Source: Delphinapterus leucas (lineage: Eukaryota; Chordata; Mammalia; Artiodactyla; Monodontidae). Taken from it: 64,000 nt of DNA. The position numbers and the translations under genes are program-made. Positions 34,347-45,654 of the stretch are shown here, one piece after another. Below the pieces are notes generated by a model, which did no database searches, was not told the origin of the DNA, and was given only the letters and a program-made list of their open reading frames with translations. How positions within the stretch are numbered: the stretch's first letter is position 1; each line of letters begins with the position of its first letter. Location: contig NW_022098023.1 of assembly GCF_002288925.2 (NCBI RefSeq), positions 32,027,689 to 32,091,688 on the forward strand, written 5' to 3'.

Positions 34347-34619
34347 CCAGATTTCATTGTAGCAAAACACACCACACTAAGTGATAAGAACAGGGCTGGC
34401 TTTGTAGGCGTGTGATCTGTGCCCAAGATCCACACTTAGAAGGGCCCTGTGATTGATTTAAAAGCTCTGCTCTCACCATCTTAAAATGTGTAATAATTTT
34501 TGAGCAAGGAGACCCCACATTTTCATGTTGCACAAGGCCCTTCAAATTAGGTAGCCAGTTTGGGGTGAGCAAAGTTTTCCTGCTCTGTGCATAGATAGTG
34601 TGTTGTTCCATGGGTAAAA
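34347..34619. other. Diverged repeat-like sequence, family unknown
   Basis: 'gggccctgtgattgatttaa', 'taataatttttgagcaagg' and 'acattttcatgttgcacaag' look like an interspersed mammalian repeat that I cannot name. No gene. Confidence 0.35.
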
Positions 34620-34800
34620 GGTTCATGGGTAGGGTTGCCAGGTTTAACAAATAAACATCGAGACACCCGGTTTTAGTGTAAGTCCCCAATATTTCATGGA
34701 ATCCATCCAGTATTGCAGAGAATACACTTATACTAAAAAATTATCCATGGTCTACATAAAATTCAAATTTATATAACTAAAAACAGTTGTCTAAGCTCAA
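34620..34800. mobile_element. Old repeat with inverted-repeat character, unnamed
   Basis: 'gtagggttgccaggttta', 'acacccggttttagtgtaag', then 'acttatactaaaaaattatc' and 'aaaattcaaatttatata' resemble a common mammalian interspersed element with self-complementary halves. The family could not be identified by eye. Confidence 0.4.
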
Positions 34801-35640
34801 AAAAATAACTGACAGATAGCCTTGAACAGAAGATTTTTGTCATCCGTGATTAGAAAGTAATCAGTCATTTTAGCACATTATTTACCTTTGGAAAGACAAA
34901 ACGAAGTTTCTTATGCAGGAATCACCATTTTCCAGCATATTTAGTAGATAAGTTGCCCATTCATCCTCTGGTTACAGAATATTTGTGTTCAATTTTGTGT
35001 TTTTTGTTTAAAAACATATATTCAATCTTTTGCATAAATGCAGGCAATCCACAGGCTCTGTCTCGGCCTTTTTGTCTGTTTTCTTTTTTACTGCTCACCC
35101 TTTGCAATTTCCTCCCTTCTCATAGATTCAACTAACACTTAGCCACTGGTGTGTTGGAGCCAACTTGTGCCAGCTCAGACCTGATTGTTAGCATCACTTC
35201 CCAATTCCACATGCAATGGCCTCATGTAGGGATGGGAAATCAGCAAACACTACAAATCCAGTAACCCCCTGTCTCCATCCCATATCTGGTTATTCAACAC
35301 TTAACAGGATGTCACTGCCTATACCCCAGTATTCAAGGCCTTTTTCAACCTGGTTCCAACCTATCCTGCTGCCCAATCTTCCAACTACTCCTTTGTATCT
35401 GTCTTCAACTCTAATTAAATGAGACAACACTGTGTTCTCCCAATGGCCATAAACCATCCTACCAGTCTGACTTTGTTCATGCTGTACTCTTCACCTCCTC
35501 CATGATGCCTTCAATCCTGCCCCAACCATGTCTTCTAAACTTCTGTCCCAGGGCCTTTTGTTTGACATTTTTCACATTCTAACTTGCATCACAGTTATTT
35601 ATACACTTGTCTTTTTTTCTTTACAAAGTCAAAATTATAT
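34801..35640. other. Mostly unassigned; weak L2-like part at 35270-35630
   Basis: 35270-35630 has the pyrimidine-rich style of L2-type elements ('tcaaggcctttttcaacctg', 'cttcacctcctccatgatgc', 'cagttatttatacacttgtc'), but is too diverged for a firm call. Nothing recognised in 34801-35270. Confidence 0.4.
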
Positions 35641-35663
35641 GTCAAAACATGAGCCAGGAGTAC

Positions 35664-36319
35664 ATTCAAGATGGTGGAGGAGTAAGACGTGGAGATCACC
35701 TTCCTCCCCACAAATACATCAAAAATACATCTACAGGTGGAACAACACCTACAGTACACCTACTGTAGGTGTCAGAAGACCTCAGACTTCCCAAAAGGCA
35801 AGAAACTCTCCATGTACCTGGCTGTGTAGCTGACAAGGTCTTGGTGCTTCAGCTGGGTGTCAGGCCTGAGCCTCTGAGGTGGGAGAGCTGAGTTCAGGAC
35901 ATTGGACCACCAGAGACCTCCGGGTCCCAAGTAATATCAATTGGCGAGAGCTCTCCAGAGATCTCTGTCTCAACACTAAGACCCAGCTCCACTCAACAAC
36001 CAGCAAGCTCCAGTGCTGGACACCCCATGCCAAACAGCTAGCAAGACAGGAACACAACCCCACCCATTAGCAGAGAGGCTGCCTAAAATCATAATAAGTT
36101 CACAGACACCGCAAAACACATCACCAGAGGCAGTCCTGCCCACCAGAAAGACAATATCCAGCCTCATCCACCAGAACACAGGCACCAGTCCACTCCTCCA
36201 GGAAGCCCACACAACCCACTGAACCAACCTTACCCACTGGGGGCAGACACTAAAAACAACAGGAACTACAAACATGCAGCCTGCAACAAGGAGACCTCAA
36301 ACACAGTAAGTTAAGCAAA
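35664..36319 (+). promoter_or_regulatory. 5' UTR of L1 no. 2
   Basis: Non-coding leader before the ORF1 start, expected to have held the L1 internal promoter. It contains a perfect 12-base-stem inverted repeat at 35745-35772. CA-rich throughout 36000-36300. Present activity is unknown. Confidence 0.6.
35745..35772. repeat. Perfect inverted repeat, 12-base stem, 4-base loop
   Basis: ACACCTACAGTA (35745-35756), loop CACC, TACTGTAGGTGT (35761-35772): every stem base pairs. It lies in the L1 5' UTR. Confidence 0.95.
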
Positions 36320-36919
36320 ATGAGAAGACAGAAAAATACACAGCAGATGAAGGAGCAAGGTTAAAACCCATCAGACCAAACAAATGAAGAGGAAATAGGC
36401 AGTCTACCTGAAAAAGAATTCAGAGTAATGATAGTAAAGATGATCCAAAATCTTGGAAATAGGATGGAAAAAATACAAGAAACATTTAACAAGGACCTAG
36501 AAGAACTAAAGAGTGAACTAACAATGATTAACAACACAATAAATGAAATTAAAAATTCTCTAGAAGAAATCAATAGCAGAATAACTGAGACAGAAGAACG
36601 GATAAGTGACCTGGAAGATAAAATAGTGGAAATAACTGCCACACAGCAGAATAAAGAAAAAAAGAATGAAAAGAATTGAGGACAGTCTCAGAGACCTCTG
36701 AGACAACATTAAACATACCAACATTCAAATTGTAGGAGTCCCAGAAGAAGAAGAGAATAAGAAAGGGACTAAGAAAGTATTTGAAGAGATTAGAGTTGAA
36801 AACTTCCCTAATATGGGAAATAGTTAATCAAGTCCAGGAAGCACAGAGAGTCCCATACAAGATAAATCCAAGGAGAAACACGCCAAGACACATATTAATC
36901 AAGCTATCAAAAATTAAAT

Positions 36920-37091
36920 ACAAAGAAAAAATATTAAAAGCAGCAAGGGAAAAACAACAAATAACATACAAGGGAATTCCCATGAGGTTAACAGCTGATC
37001 TTTCAGTAGAAACTCTGCAAGCCAGAAGGGAATGACAGGACATATTTAAAGTGATGAAAGGGAAAAACCTACAACCAAGATTACTCTACCC
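36920..37091 (+). repeat. 172-base direct repeat at gap edge, copy 1
   Basis: Identical base for base to 37193-37364. It ends exactly where the Ns begin, the pattern of two contig ends covering the same DNA and not merged. Confidence 0.98.
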
Positions 37092-37191
37092 NNNNNNNNN
37101 NNNNNNNNNNNNNNNNNNNNNNNNNNNNNNNNNNNNNNNNNNNNNNNNNNNNNNNNNNNNNNNNNNNNNNNNNNNNNNNNNNNNNNNNNNN
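37092..37191. other. Assembly gap, 100 N
   Basis: Exactly 100 Ns, the conventional placeholder for a gap of unknown size. Frames reading through it are meaningless. Confidence 1.
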
Positions 37192-37192
37192 A

Positions 37193-37364
37193 ACAAAGAA
37201 AAAATATTAAAAGCAGCAAGGGAAAAACAACAAATAACATACAAGGGAATTCCCATGAGGTTAACAGCTGATCTTTCAGTAGAAACTCTGCAAGCCAGAA
37301 GGGAATGACAGGACATATTTAAAGTGATGAAAGGGAAAAACCTACAACCAAGATTACTCTACCC
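37193..37364 (+). repeat. 172-base direct repeat at gap edge, copy 2
   Basis: Identical to 36920-37091, starting one base after the Ns. The sequence then continues with the next bases of L1 ORF1 ('agcaaggatctcattcagat'), so the gap probably has negative length. Confidence 0.98.
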
Positions 37365-37539
37365 AGCAAGGATCTCATTCAGATTTGATGGAGAAATTAA
37401 AAACTTTACAGGAAGCAAAAGCTAAGAGAATTCAGCACCACCAAACCAGCTTTACAACAAATGCTAAAGGAACTACTCTAGGCAGGAAACACAAGAGAAG
37501 GAAAAGACCTACCATAACAAACCCAAAACAATTAAGAAA

Positions 37540-40500
37540 ATGGTAATAGGAGCATACGTATCGATAATTACCTTAAATGTGAATGGATTAAATGCTCCAA
37601 CCAAAAGACATAGACTGGCTGAATGGATACAAAAACAAGACCCGTATATATGCTGTCTACAAGAGACCCACTTCAGACATAGGGACACACACAGACTGAA
37701 AGTGAGGGAATGGAAAACTTTATCCCATGCAAGTGGAAATAAGAAGAAAGCTGGACAGGCAATTCTCATATCTATTTATGCACCCAATATAGGAACACCT
37801 CAATACATAAGGAAGATACTAACAGCCATAAAAGGGGAAATTGACAGTAACACAATAATAGTAGAGGACTTTGACACCCCACTTTCACCAATGGACAGAT
37901 CAACAAAATGAAAATAAATAAGGAAACATAAGCTTTAAATGATACATTAAAAAAGATGGACTTAATTGATATTTACATGACATTCCAACCAAAAACAACA
38001 GAAAACACTTTCTTCTCAAGTGCTCATGGAATATTCTCCAGGATATGTCATATCTTGGGTCAAAAATCAAGCCTTGGTAAATTTAAGAAAATTGAAATCA
38101 TATCAAGTATGTTTTCCAACCACAACACGATGAGACTAGATATCAATTACAGGAAAAAAAACTGTAAAAAATACAAACACATGGAGGCTAAACAATATTC
38201 TACTAAATAACCAAGAGATCACTGAAGAAATAAAACAGGAAATTAAAAAATACCTAGAAACAAATGACAATGATAACATGACAGCCCAAAACCTATGGGC
38301 TGCAGCAAAAGCAGTTCTAAGATGGAAGTTTATAGCAATACAATCCTACCTCAGGAAACAAGAAAAATCTCAAATAAACAACCTAACTATACACCTAAAG
38401 CAATTAGAGAAAGAACAAAGAAACCTCAAAGTTAGCAGAAGGAAAGATATCATAAAGATCAGATCAGAAATAAATGGAAAAAAAATGAAGGAAACAATAG
38501 CAAAGCTCAATAAGATTAAAAGCTGGTTCTTTGAGAAGATAAACAAAATTGATAAGCCATTAGCCAGACTCATCAAGTAAAAAAGGGAGAAGACTCAAAT
38601 CAGTAGAATTAGAAATGAAAAAGAAGTAAAAACTGGCACTGCAGAGATACAAAGGATCATGAGAGATTACTACAAGTAACTATATACCCATAAAATGGAC
38701 ATCCTGGAAGAAATGGACAATTTCTTAGAAAAGCACAACCTTCCAAGACTGAACCAGGAAGAAATAGAAAATATAAACAGACCAATCACAAGCACTGAAA
38801 TGGAAATTGTGATTAAAAATCTTCCAACAAAGAAAAGCCCAGGACCAGATGGCTTCACAGGCAAATTCTATCAAACATTTAGAGAAGAGCTAACACCTAT
38901 CCTTCTCAAACTCTTCCAAAATATAGCAGAGGGAGGAACACTCCCAAACTCATTCTACGAGGCCACCATCACCCTGATACCAAAACCAGACAGAGATGTC
39001 ACAAAAAAAGAAAACTACAGGCCAATATCACTGATGAACATAGATGCAAAAATCCTCCAAAAAATACTAGCAAACAGAATCCAAAAACACATTAAAGGAT
39101 CATACACCATGATCAAGTGGGGTTTATCCCAGGAATGCAAGGATTCTTCAATATACACAAATCAATCAATGTGACACCATATTAACAAACTGAAGCATAA
39201 AAACCATATGATAATCTCAGTAGATGCAGAAAAACTTTCGACAAAATTCAACACCCATTTATGATAAAAACTCTTCAGAAAGTAGGCATAGAGGGAAGCT
39301 ACCTCAACATAATAAAGACCATATATGACAAACCCACAGCCAATATCATTCTCAATGGTGAAAAAGTGAAACCATTTCCACTAAGATCAGGAACAAGACA
39401 GGGTTGTCCACTCTCACCACTATTATTCAACATAGTTTTGGAAGTTTTAGCCACAGCAATCAGAGAAGAAAAAGAAATAAAAGGAATCCAAATCTGAAAA
39501 GGAGAAGTAAAACTGTCACTGTTTGCAGTGACATGATACTATACATAGAGAATCCTAAAGATGCTACCAGAAAACTACTAGAGCTAATCAATGAATTTGG
39601 TAAAGCAGCAGGATACAAAATTATGCATAGAAATATCTTGCATTCCTATACACTAATGATGGAAAATCTGAAAGAGAAATTAAGGAAACACTCTCATTTA
39701 CCATTGCAACAAAAAGAATAAAACCTAGGAATAAACCTACCTAAGGATGTAAAAACCTGTATGCAGAAAACTATACGACACTGATGAAAGAAATTAAAGA
39801 TGATACAAACACATGGAGAGATATACCATGTTCTTGGATTGGAAGAATCAACCTTGTGAAAATGACTATTCTACTGAAAGCAATCTACAGATTCAATGCA
39901 ATCCCTGTCAAACTACCAATGGCATTTTTCACAGAATAGAACAAAAAAATCCACAATTTGTATGGAAACACAAAAGACCCCGAATAGCCAAAGCAATCTT
40001 GAGAAAGAAAAACAGAGCTGGAGGAATCAGACTCCCAGACTTTAGGCTATACTACAAAGCTACAGTAATCAAGATAGTATGGTACTGGCACAAAAACAGA
40101 AATTTAGTTCAATGGAACAGGATAGAAAGCCTATAGATATACCCATGCACATATGGTGACCTTATCTTTGATAAAGGAGGCAAGAATATACAATGGAGAA
40201 AAGACAGCCTCTTCAATAAGTGGTGCTGGGAAAACTGGACAGCTACAGGTAAAAGAATGAAATTAGAACACTCCCTAACACCATACACAAAAATAAACTC
40301 AAAATAGATTAAAGACCTAAATGTAAGGCCAGACGCTATAAAACTCTTAGAGGAAAACAGAGGCAGAACACTCTATGACATAAATCACAGCAAGATCCTT
40401 TTTTGAACCACCCATTTTAGAGAAATTGAAATAAAAACAAAAATAAACAAATGGGATCTAATGAAACTCAAAAGCTTTTGCACAGCAAAAGAAACCATAA

Positions 40501-41230
40501 GCAAGATGAAAAGCAACCCTCAGAATGGGAGAAAATATTTGCAAATGAAGCAACTGACAAAGGATTAATCTCCAAAATATACAAGCAGCCCAGTATCAAA
40601 CAAACAAACAACCCAATGCAAAAATGGGCAGAAAAGGACCTAAATTGACATTTCTCCAAAGAAGATATACAGATTGCCAACAAGCACCTGAAAGGATTGT
40701 CAATATCACTAATCATTAGAGAAATGCAGATCAAAACTACAATGAGGTACCACCTCACACCGGTCAGAATGGCCATCATCAGAATATCTACAAACAATAA
40801 ATGCTGGAGAAGGTGTGGAGAAAAGGGAATCCTCTTGCACTGTTGGTAGGAATGTATATTGATACAGCCACTATGGAGAACAGTATGGAGGTTCCTTAAA
40901 AAACTAAAAATAGAACTACCATATGACCCAGAAATCCCACTACTGGGCATATACCCTGAAAAAAGTATAATTCAAAGAGAGTCATGTACCACAGTGTTCA
41001 TTGCAGCTCTATTTACAATAGCCAGGACATGGAAGCACCCTAAGTGTCCATCGACAGATGAATGGATAAAGAAGATGTGGCACATCTATACAATGGAATA
41101 TTACTCAGCCGTAAAAGAAACAAAATTGAGTTATTTGTAGTGAGGTGGATGAAACTAGAGTCTGTCATACAGAGTGAAGTAAGTCAGAAAGAGAAAAACA
41201 AATGCCATATGCTAACACATATACATGGAA
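37540..41230 (+). pseudogene. L1 ORF2 (endonuclease/reverse transcriptase) pseudogene
   Basis: The endonuclease starts at 37540 (LNVNGLNAPTKRHRL, QETHF). A deletion near 37770 removes about 35 codons compared with the first L1. Other changes include VEDFDT for the usual GDFN, RICHILG for RIDHILG and SNH for SDH. RT pieces: 38695-39174 ([17 protein letters not shown]) and 39261-39497 ([13 protein letters not shown]). At 39524-39530 one A of the FADD codons is lost, shifting the frame inside the catalytic motif. Later pieces are at 39813-40136 and 40859-41140 ([19 protein letters not shown]). The Cys-rich end has a TAG (LLHCW-stop). Not functional. Confidence 0.93.
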
Positions 41231-41609
41231 TCTAAAAAAACAAGAAAATGGTTTTGAAGAACCTAGGGGCAGGACAGGAATAAAGACACAGACATAGAGA
41301 ATGGACTTGATGACCCAGGGAGGGGGAAGGGTAAGCTGGGATGAAATGAGAGAGTGGCATTTACATATATACACTACCAAAGATAAAATAGATAGCTAGT
41401 GCGAAGCAGTCGCATAGCCCAGGGAGATCAGCTCTGTGCTTTGTGTCCACCTAGAGGGGTGGGATAGGGAGGGTGGGAGGGAGACGAAAGAGGGAGGGGA
41501 TATGGGGATATATGTATATGTATAGCTGATTCGCTTTGTTATACAGCAGCAGCAAACACAACAATGTAAAGCAATTATACTCTAATAAAGATGTTTAAAA
41601 AAGAAATTA

Positions 41610-41756
41610 AATAAAATGCTAAAAAGAAAGACAGCCACCTCTATAAATTTAAACTAGTAAAACTACCAAGGAATCTAGCAGTTCCCCTTATCTTTAAAGG
41701 TGTGACTTCAGAAATAAACTCCTAAGAAATAAAAAACAAAAACAGAAACAAACAAA
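41610..41756 (+). other. Possible 3'-transduced segment of L1 no. 2
   Basis: Lies after the L1 A-tail and before CCATGAGCCA, which resembles ACATGAGCCA just upstream of the L1. It carries its own AATAAA at 41728-41733 followed by an A-rich run (41731-41756). This is the layout expected when transcription reads past the L1 signal and the downstream flank is copied along. Inference only: the duplication is short and its 5' copy sits 7 bases before the recognisable L1 start. Confidence 0.35.
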
Positions 41757-41766
41757 CCATGAGCCA

Positions 41767-42603
41767 AATTTGGTTTGTTTTTCATCTATTTGTTTTTTAA
41801 AGATAATCCTGCTCTAGCCCACTGACTTAAATAATCCAGGCATCAAATACAGGTTCTTCAATCACTGGATTTATTCAAACAGAAAAGAATTCAGACCTCA
41901 TAGAGTGTCTTTATAATATAAGAAAATAATTTGTCTCAGAACAATTGATTTTGAATCATTTTGACTGCATAAGTCTTTGAGAGAGAGACCAACATATTGT
42001 AATAAAGCTATGCCTTGGTTTTACTGAGAACCAAGCATTTTGTTTTTTAATGGCAATGGCAATAGAAGAATCCTTTTAAGCTGGAAATCAAGTTGTTACC
42101 TATTCTTGGTAGATCATAGCTAACACATCACATTGAAATTGCTTCAGCAAATATTGAGTCCCTCCTTTATGGAAGATGCAATGTTATGTGCTACACCTCA
42201 TAAAATACTTTGAATTGCCAGAAAATGGAAACCCTTCTTCAATTTTTGTGTGCTAATGGCGTTGAAAACAAAGAGGGTGATTCATGTAGAGCAATCCATA
42301 TTAAAATTTAAAATGCATTAAAATTAAATAAAGGGCATACTTCAAGAGCACATATAATTTACATTTGGGTAATAAGAGAATAGATACTTCCTTTTCAGAA
42401 TTTTCCCTTGGTATTCCATGAGCAATGTCAACTATTGATGCCTTCAGCTTATAAATGTAGTGCAGTCATAGAAACAGAATTTTAAAATCCATTTGCCTGG
42501 CCTCATTCACTCCAAAAAAAAAAATTGTCTCTATTGTATGCCTCTTTATCTACTTCCTGATAGCTTCTCTCATTTAATTTTACTGGTACCAATTGTGGTT
42601 GGG
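41767..42603. other. Unassigned sequence
   Basis: No gene or firm repeat was recognised. A weak L2/MIR-like 'ttcagcaaatattgagtccc' occurs near 42140-42200. Confidence 0.4.

Positions 42604-42630
<27 letters not shown>
42604..42630. repeat. (GT)n microsatellite
   Basis: About 13 uninterrupted GT units preceded by GGGG. Confidence 0.95.
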
Positions 42631-42634
<4 letters not shown>

Positions 42635-43978
42635 AGCTAGGAAATGCAGAGTAGAGCAATGCAGTAATTCTTGGTCTCTTACACTCTCATATTACACGCA
42701 CACAAGAGGATTGCATTAAGATACGGAACATTCCACAAAGTCAATGAGATTCAATGAAATTTCATGGAAGTTGTGTGTGTGATAACACTGGAAACCTAGA
42801 ATTTCTTCCAAGCTGATATGTTCACACCATGTTGAGAGCAGTTCTAAGGCTGGGCTCTATGATTTTGCAGTCCTATTGGACCAGTCTCTTAAGCTACAAC
42901 TCTGATTCAGGTGGAAGGATGAAGGAGATATGGCCTTCAGGGGAAATTTACTCTGCAATTTCTCAGGAAGGTTGGACTCTGCTCAGTAATTATCCTTGCT
43001 CCGGGGAGATCTTTGTTCTTGACAATTCTCCAGGAAAGGGATGTGGGAGGAGAAACCACCTTCTTCAACCTCTAGATTTGCCTACTGACTTGGAGTCACT
43101 GGAGTGTGCCCAGCTTGCTTGAGCAAAGAATTATCAACCCTGGCATGAGTCCCCCGGAATAGCAGTAGGGCAGCCCTTTTCAAGTCCTATCCGTGTCGGC
43201 CTGCCTCATTTTCCATTGGCCTGAGAGAACTTTCAAAAATCTGCCTTGGGAAGATAGGTGTACTAATGCCAGAGCCACTGCATACAGCACCTTTGTGCAG
43301 ATATGAAAAAGGCACCCTTCTGGGCAGATGTAGCCTCACCTCAGGGTGCAGGACCCAGTGAGCAGAGTGCAATGGATTCCCCTGCGCCCCCCTACAATTA
43401 CCTTCCCCACTGGCTGCCCTTATGCAGGGCACAGCTTACATATACAAAAGCTATGAGTTTCACTATTCACTTGCTGTTGTCACTTCAAATATTATGAACA
43501 AAACAGCAACCATCAGGATTTTCAAGCTTAAAATTTACAATTTTCAGCAGCACCTTGATGACATGCCATTAAGTGAGACTTGCTGATAATAAACCCCCTG
43601 ATTACAGCCCTGGCTTTCCACTTTACCATATCCTGTCTGATTCAGACACATCATTACCAAGGTTATAAGCAGATGTATCAAAGATAAAGCCTTACTTTAA
43701 GATGAGTCTTGCAGTGGTTTATCTGTAAGACGTCATAAAATTTCTCTATATTGTCAAATTATTTTAAATCTGTCTTAGGTGACTTCATATTACAATCTCT
43801 ATCTGTTCTAATCATCAGGTCATTAAATAATCTTGCAAAAGAATTGTTAATGTATTCTAACATAATTCTAGAGAATTTCCCTTGAGGTCCATGATGGTTA
43901 TAAGAAGGAAAAAAAAAGAGTTAACTTAGCAGCATGCTAGGAATATATTCCTTTTCAGCTACGCCAGCAACATAAGCC
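42631..43978. other. Unassigned sequence
   Basis: Frames at 42829-43122 (+), 43187-43432 (-) and 43303-43497 (+) have no recognisable domain. No repeat was recognised. Confidence 0.4.
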
Positions 43979-43988
43979 ACTCCCTTTT

Positions 43989-44201
43989 TTAAAAAAAAAT
44001 TATTTTATATTGGAGTATAGTTGATTAACAATATTTGTTAGTTTCAGGTGTACAGCAAAGTGATTCACTTATACATATACAAGTGTCTATTCTTTTTCAA
44101 ATTTTTTTCCTATTTAGGTTATTACAGAGTATTAAGCAGAGTTCCCTGTGCTCTACAGTAGGTCCTTGTTGGTTATCTATTTTAAATATAGTAGCTTGTA
44201 T
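43989..44201 (-). mobile_element. L1 3' UTR fragment, antisense, with target duplication
   Basis: Complement of an L1 3' end: A-tail at 43989-43999, 'gttagtttcaggtgtacagc', 'gttccctgtgctctacagta'. ACTCCCTTTT flanks it exactly at 43979-43988 and 44202-44211. A very short (213-bp) 5'-truncated insertion. Confidence 0.93.
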
Positions 44202-44211
44202 ACTCCCTTTT

Positions 44212-45650
44212 AGCTATGGGAGAAGAGTCCTTTGCAGGGGCTACCCTGAAGGCACAAGGCCCAGAGAAGCTTATCTCCTTGGAGGCAGGGGACTGTCTCA
44301 CACAAAAGGGGAAAAAAAAAAAGAACACAAATGTCTTGCTGCTGACCAGAGAGGGTTAAATAAGTAGCAGAGAAGTGAAAATAAATAAGATCCCTGCCAT
44401 CTCTGGGCTGACCCACAGCACTGTACCTGGAATAGCATAGGCCCTCAATGAATACTTGCTGAATACTTGGACTGGGGGTCTACTGCACAGTGACCTTGTG
44501 ACATATGTCACCATCCAAGGACTCAGTTCCTTCAGATGTGGAAAGTCACTCTAGAGTTTTAGCTCAGGTTCAGTACACGCCGTTAGATTCCCAGATGCCT
44601 GGTGTTATTTTAAAAATTCCCAAATGGGTTATATTTTTCTATATATTTGACACAAGGGAAATGCCTGTGATCGCATTGCCTCACTGCATAAGCATATCCT
44701 GACAGGTTTTTAAAAAAATTAATAGCTATTTAATTTACCAAGAATGTTGCTATGATTAAGGACATGTTGGTTCCAATGGATTAAGGCAGCTCATCACATT
44801 TTATAAACTGCCAACATGTAATGACACTTTCCTCTTGAGGATGAGTTTCATCAAATTGAAATGCTGGTTTCTGGTTTATAATTCAATCCACTTCACTGAC
44901 TCACAGAGGGTGGAGTAAAATGACAAAGTTCTTTGGTCCTTCAGTCAGAGTTTTTCACGTTACCGGCTGATTACGCATTTACCTTTTTACCACGAGGTGC
45001 TAAGTAGAACCAGGGTCAGTAATTACCACCCTGCCTCTGACTTTTTTGTATTGTAGAACTGCCCTCAGATAAACATGTCAGATTAGAGGAAACAAATAAA
45101 GCATAAGACTGTCATTAAACCGAGGAGTGTTGGAAGGGCAAGCAGGGAGAAAATACCATGGCCATGCCAGCTAGAACGCTCTCCAAAAGGAGACTCCAGT
45201 AACTCTTCACCCCCAGGTACACTACATACTAGCTACTGTTACTGCCTTTGTAAAGGTATGCAAAACACTGGCCAGACACAGCATAACAAAGTGCGTATTG
45301 TACCTACAAGGACGTAGGGATATAAATACAGAAAACCAAGTGCTTTCGCTGTTGAAAGAAGAAATTAACTCATTTGTGCAGACAAGTTTCTGAACTCGTT
45401 AATTAGATTCAGACTTTAGCCTTCCTTACCCCCTCCTACACCCCCTACTTTGTTTGGAATCAGTGATTTCTTATACTTTAGACCAAGAGGGCTCATACAG
45501 CTGTGGAAGTGTGTTCAGGAAGGGATCCAGAGAACATGGGGATTGTGTGACAGGTGGGAATTCTATAAAGACGTACAAGGACTTAACTAAATTATAAACT
45601 CTTTGTAGTACTTTTGTGATTGTTATTTGTTTTGGTTTCTTTTTGTTTGT
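44212..45650. other. Mostly repeat-free sequence, candidate conserved region
   Basis: No gene was recognised. A short MIR/L2 tail-like piece ('aatagcataggccctcaatg') lies at 44425-44470. 44700-45110 is a mixed-composition block with no repeat signature and few long homopolymer runs. Confidence 0.4.
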
Positions 45651-45654
45651 TTTC

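Larger units (their letters stand above)
36320..37481 (+). pseudogene. L1 ORF1 (RNA-binding chaperone) pseudogene
   Basis: The family ATG is at 36320, but a TAA follows after 14 codons (36362-36364). The open part at 36428-36679 encodes a heptad-patterned coiled coil (EKIQETFNKDLEELKSEL, then RITETEERISDLEDKI), the trimerisation region of L1 ORF1p. The RRM and C-terminal domain continue in shifted frames with stops, e.g. 36781-37035. The sequence is interrupted by the 100-N gap and a 172-base repeated flank. The family stop is at 37479-37481. It cannot make a full protein. Confidence 0.9.
35664..41609 (+). mobile_element. L1 retrotransposon no. 2, nearly full length, defective
   Basis: It runs from a 5' UTR ('ttcaagatggtggaggagta') through ORF1, an intergenic spacer, ORF2 and a 3' UTR with AATAAA at 41584-41589 and an A-rich tail. 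It contains a 100-N gap with a duplicated flank; removing one copy and the Ns shortens it by about 272 bases to roughly 5.7 kb. The 5' and 3' UTRs differ from those of the element at 1-5.9 kb although ORF2 aligns throughout. A possible target duplication (CATGAGCCA at 35648-35656 and 41758-41766) would place an extra 147 bases in the insertion. Confidence 0.93.

Noticed and set aside
36428..36679. Independent coiled-coil protein gene
   Set aside because: It is the coiled-coil part of L1 ORF1, in the expected place between the L1 5' UTR and RRM-like part, with an upstream stop.
37046..37316. Frames crossing the N gap
   Set aside because: Translations through Ns; they duplicate the same ORF1 piece because of the assembly error.
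40468..40950. 160-codon minus frame
   Set aside because: Antisense of L1 ORF2.
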